From Clostridium magnum DSM 2767 (GTDB lineage: Bacteria; Bacillota; Clostridia; Clostridiales; Clostridiaceae), in assembly GCF_001623875.1 (NCBI RefSeq), contig NZ_LWAE01000005.1, positions 248,001 through 312,000 on the forward strand: 64,000 nucleotides of DNA. Direction: 5' to 3'. Both the position numbers and the translations under genes were made by a program. Every line of letters begins with the position of its first letter. The first letter of the stretch is position 1. The notes under the pieces were generated by a model that had not been told where the DNA came from, did not search any database, and saw only the letters and a program-made list of their open reading frames with translations. This document shows positions 62,737 to 64,000 of this stretch, piece by piece.

Positions 62737-63999
62737 ATGGATTTAAAAAATGATTTTTTGATTAATGAATTACAAAGGATTGGAAAGCTTGGTGTTTTTA
62801 TCTACGACATAAAAAAGGATATATGGAATAGCTCCGAGTTACTTGACAAATTAGCTGGAATTAGTGACAGTTACATAAAAAATACTAAAGGTTGGTTAAA
62901 TACTGTTCACCCTAGTCAAAGAGCTGACATGGAATCATATGCCAATGAAGTAATTAAAACTGGAAAAGATTTTGATATAGAGTATAGGTTAGCATGTGAA
63001 AATGATGAAATTGAAAAATGGGTAGCAGCAAAAGGAAAAGTATTTTTTAATGATCAGGGTGTGCCAGAAAAATTAGCAGGAACTATTCAGGATGTTAGTG
63101 AACTTAAAAAAAGTGAAGAAAGGTATAAAAAACTTTATAATGAAGAACTACAAAAAAGCATAGAAGAGGAAAGAAGAAGGCTAAATGAATTAAAAGAGGC
63201 GGACAGAATTAAAACGGAATTTTTCACCAATATTTCTCATGAGTTAAGAACTCCAATAAATGTTATATTTTCAGCTTTACAAATGGAAGAACTCATGTTA
63301 AAAGATTATTTAAATGATAATATCCCTATAGATAAATTTAAATATATAAAGATGATGAAACAAAATTGTTATCGTCTCTTAAGATTGATTAACAATTTAA
63401 TTGATATAACAAAAATTGATAATGGTTATTTTAGTTTAAATGAAAGCAACGATGATATTATAAATCTTATTGAAAACGTTACCTTGTCTGTAGCTGGTTA
63501 TATTGAGAACAAAGGTATTTCTATTACCTTTGATACTGATGTTGAGGAAAAAATTATTGCTCATGATCCGGAAAAGATAGAAAGAGTTATCCTGAATTTA
63601 TTATCAAATGCAGTAAAGTTTACTCCCTGTAACGGTAATATAATTGTGAAAGTAGAGGATAATACTAATGATATATGTATAAGGGTAAAAGATACTGGAA
63701 AAGGTATACCGGATAACAAACTGGACTCAATATTTGAACGTTTTGTACAAGTTGATAAATCTCTTACTAGGAATCATGAAGGAAGTGGAATAGGACTCTC
63801 TATTGTTAAATCGTTAGTTGAGCTGCATAGCGGAAAAATAATTGTTAAAAGTAAAGAGGGGATAGGGACTGAATTTGTTATAAATATACCATGTAAATTA
63901 ATTGAAGGTGAATCTTATGCTGAAAGCACATGTAATGCTCAAATAGGTAAAAGTTATATTGAAAAAATTAATATGGAGTTCTCAGATATATATAATTAG
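62737..63999 (+). CDS. PAS-domain sensor histidine kinase, soluble
   Basis: 420 residues from the ATG after GGGATGG; an ATG 15 bases upstream has no ribosome binding site. One PAS fold with PAC end (LGVFIYDIKKDIWNSSELLD, AGTIQDVSELKKSEERYKKL), a linker helix, HisKA FFTNISHELRTPINVIFSAL and ATPase boxes ILNLLSNAVKFT, VKDTGKGIPDN, NHEGSGIGLSIVKSLVE. No membrane segment, so it senses a cytoplasmic signal. From HisKA to the end it is closely similar to the Cache kinase at 21386, including the final IEKINMEFSDIYN. No response regulator adjoins it within the window, which ends one base later. Confidence 0.92.
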   Translation: MDLKNDFLINELQRIGKLGVFIYDIKKDIWNSSELLDKLAGISDSYIKNTKGWLNTVHPSQRADMESYANEVIKTGKDFDIEYRLACENDEIEKWVAAKGKVFFNDQGVPEKLAGTIQDVSELKKSEERYKKLYNEELQKSIEEERRRLNELKEADRIKTEFFTNISHELRTPINVIFSALQMEELMLKDYLNDNIPIDKFKYIKMMKQNCYRLLRLINNLIDITKIDNGYFSLNESNDDIINLIENVTLSVAGYIENKGISITFDTDVEEKIIAHDPEKIERVILNLLSNAVKFTPCNGNIIVKVEDNTNDICIRVKDTGKGIPDNKLDSIFERFVQVDKSLTRNHEGSGIGLSIVKSLVELHSGKIIVKSKEGIGTEFVINIPCKLIEGESYAESTCNAQIGKSYIEKINMEFSDIYN

Positions 64000-64000
64000 T

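Overview
The window looks like chromosome from an AT-rich, spore-forming Firmicute of the genus Clostridium or a close relative. Support comes from a PolC-type replicase, the rpsF-ssb-rpsR cluster, a tmRNA whose tag reads ANDNFALAA, strong GGAGG ribosome binding sites, TTG starts, and many lipoprotein and two-component genes. Gene order is that of a chromosome, not a plasmid or an intact phage, and no CRISPR array or complete insertion sequence was seen.

Layout. 0-7 kb: end of a DinG-type helicase, an FRG-domain gene beside an IS3-family remnant, decayed genes (CWB2/C39 protein, FabH, a tubulin-like GTPase) and a cysteine synthase-like gene. 7-15 kb: a two-gene DNA repair/modification pair (TIGR03915/TIGR03916-like, including a radical SAM protein), GreA-like factor, a GH4 remnant, a membrane diguanylate cyclase and a DUF6323/DUF6179 pair. 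15-21 kb: LysM protein, cupin, a Bce-type two-component system followed by wreckage of its ABC transporter, then rpsF-ssb-rpsR. 21-32 kb: sensor kinase, NlpC/P60 hydrolase, DUF2207 protein, polC (frameshifted near its 3' end), yqeY. 32-42 kb: blaI-blaR1 (blaR1 frameshifted), VOC and hydrolase remnants, lactate dehydrogenase, tmRNA, LprI-like lipoprotein, a DUF2087 pseudogene and two nearly identical VanZ-like genes. 42-53 kb: ABC-F protein with a leader attenuator, a fused efflux remnant plus broken TetR gene, an AAA ATPase, yjdF with a riboswitch-like leader, and a run of fused gene fragments bounded by inverted copies of a short element. 53-64 kb: the 3' end of a group II intron, then a complete sugar sensing and uptake locus (binding protein, YesM-type kinase, YesN-type regulator, ChvE-MmsA-MmsB transporter), a Nif11-like small protein and a PAS histidine kinase.

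How genes work together. The most coherent unit is 53.8-61.9 kb: an anchored sugar-binding protein probably reports to the kinase, which activates the AraC-type regulator, which in turn probably drives the sugar transporter. Other functional groupings are blaI with blaR1, rpsF-ssb-rpsR with an S6:S18-type leader, and the repair pair at 7.4-9.5 kb.

The most unusual signal is a dispersed intergenic repeat of about 134 bp, seen at five places in both orientations (4.5, 6.8, 9.5, 23.3 and 31.1 kb). It has two hairpins with compensating base changes between copies, and two inverted copies bracket the truncated tubulin-like gene and the cysteine synthase. The second theme is heavy gene decay: roughly sixteen pseudogenes or gene remnants, several being fusions of two unrelated genes.
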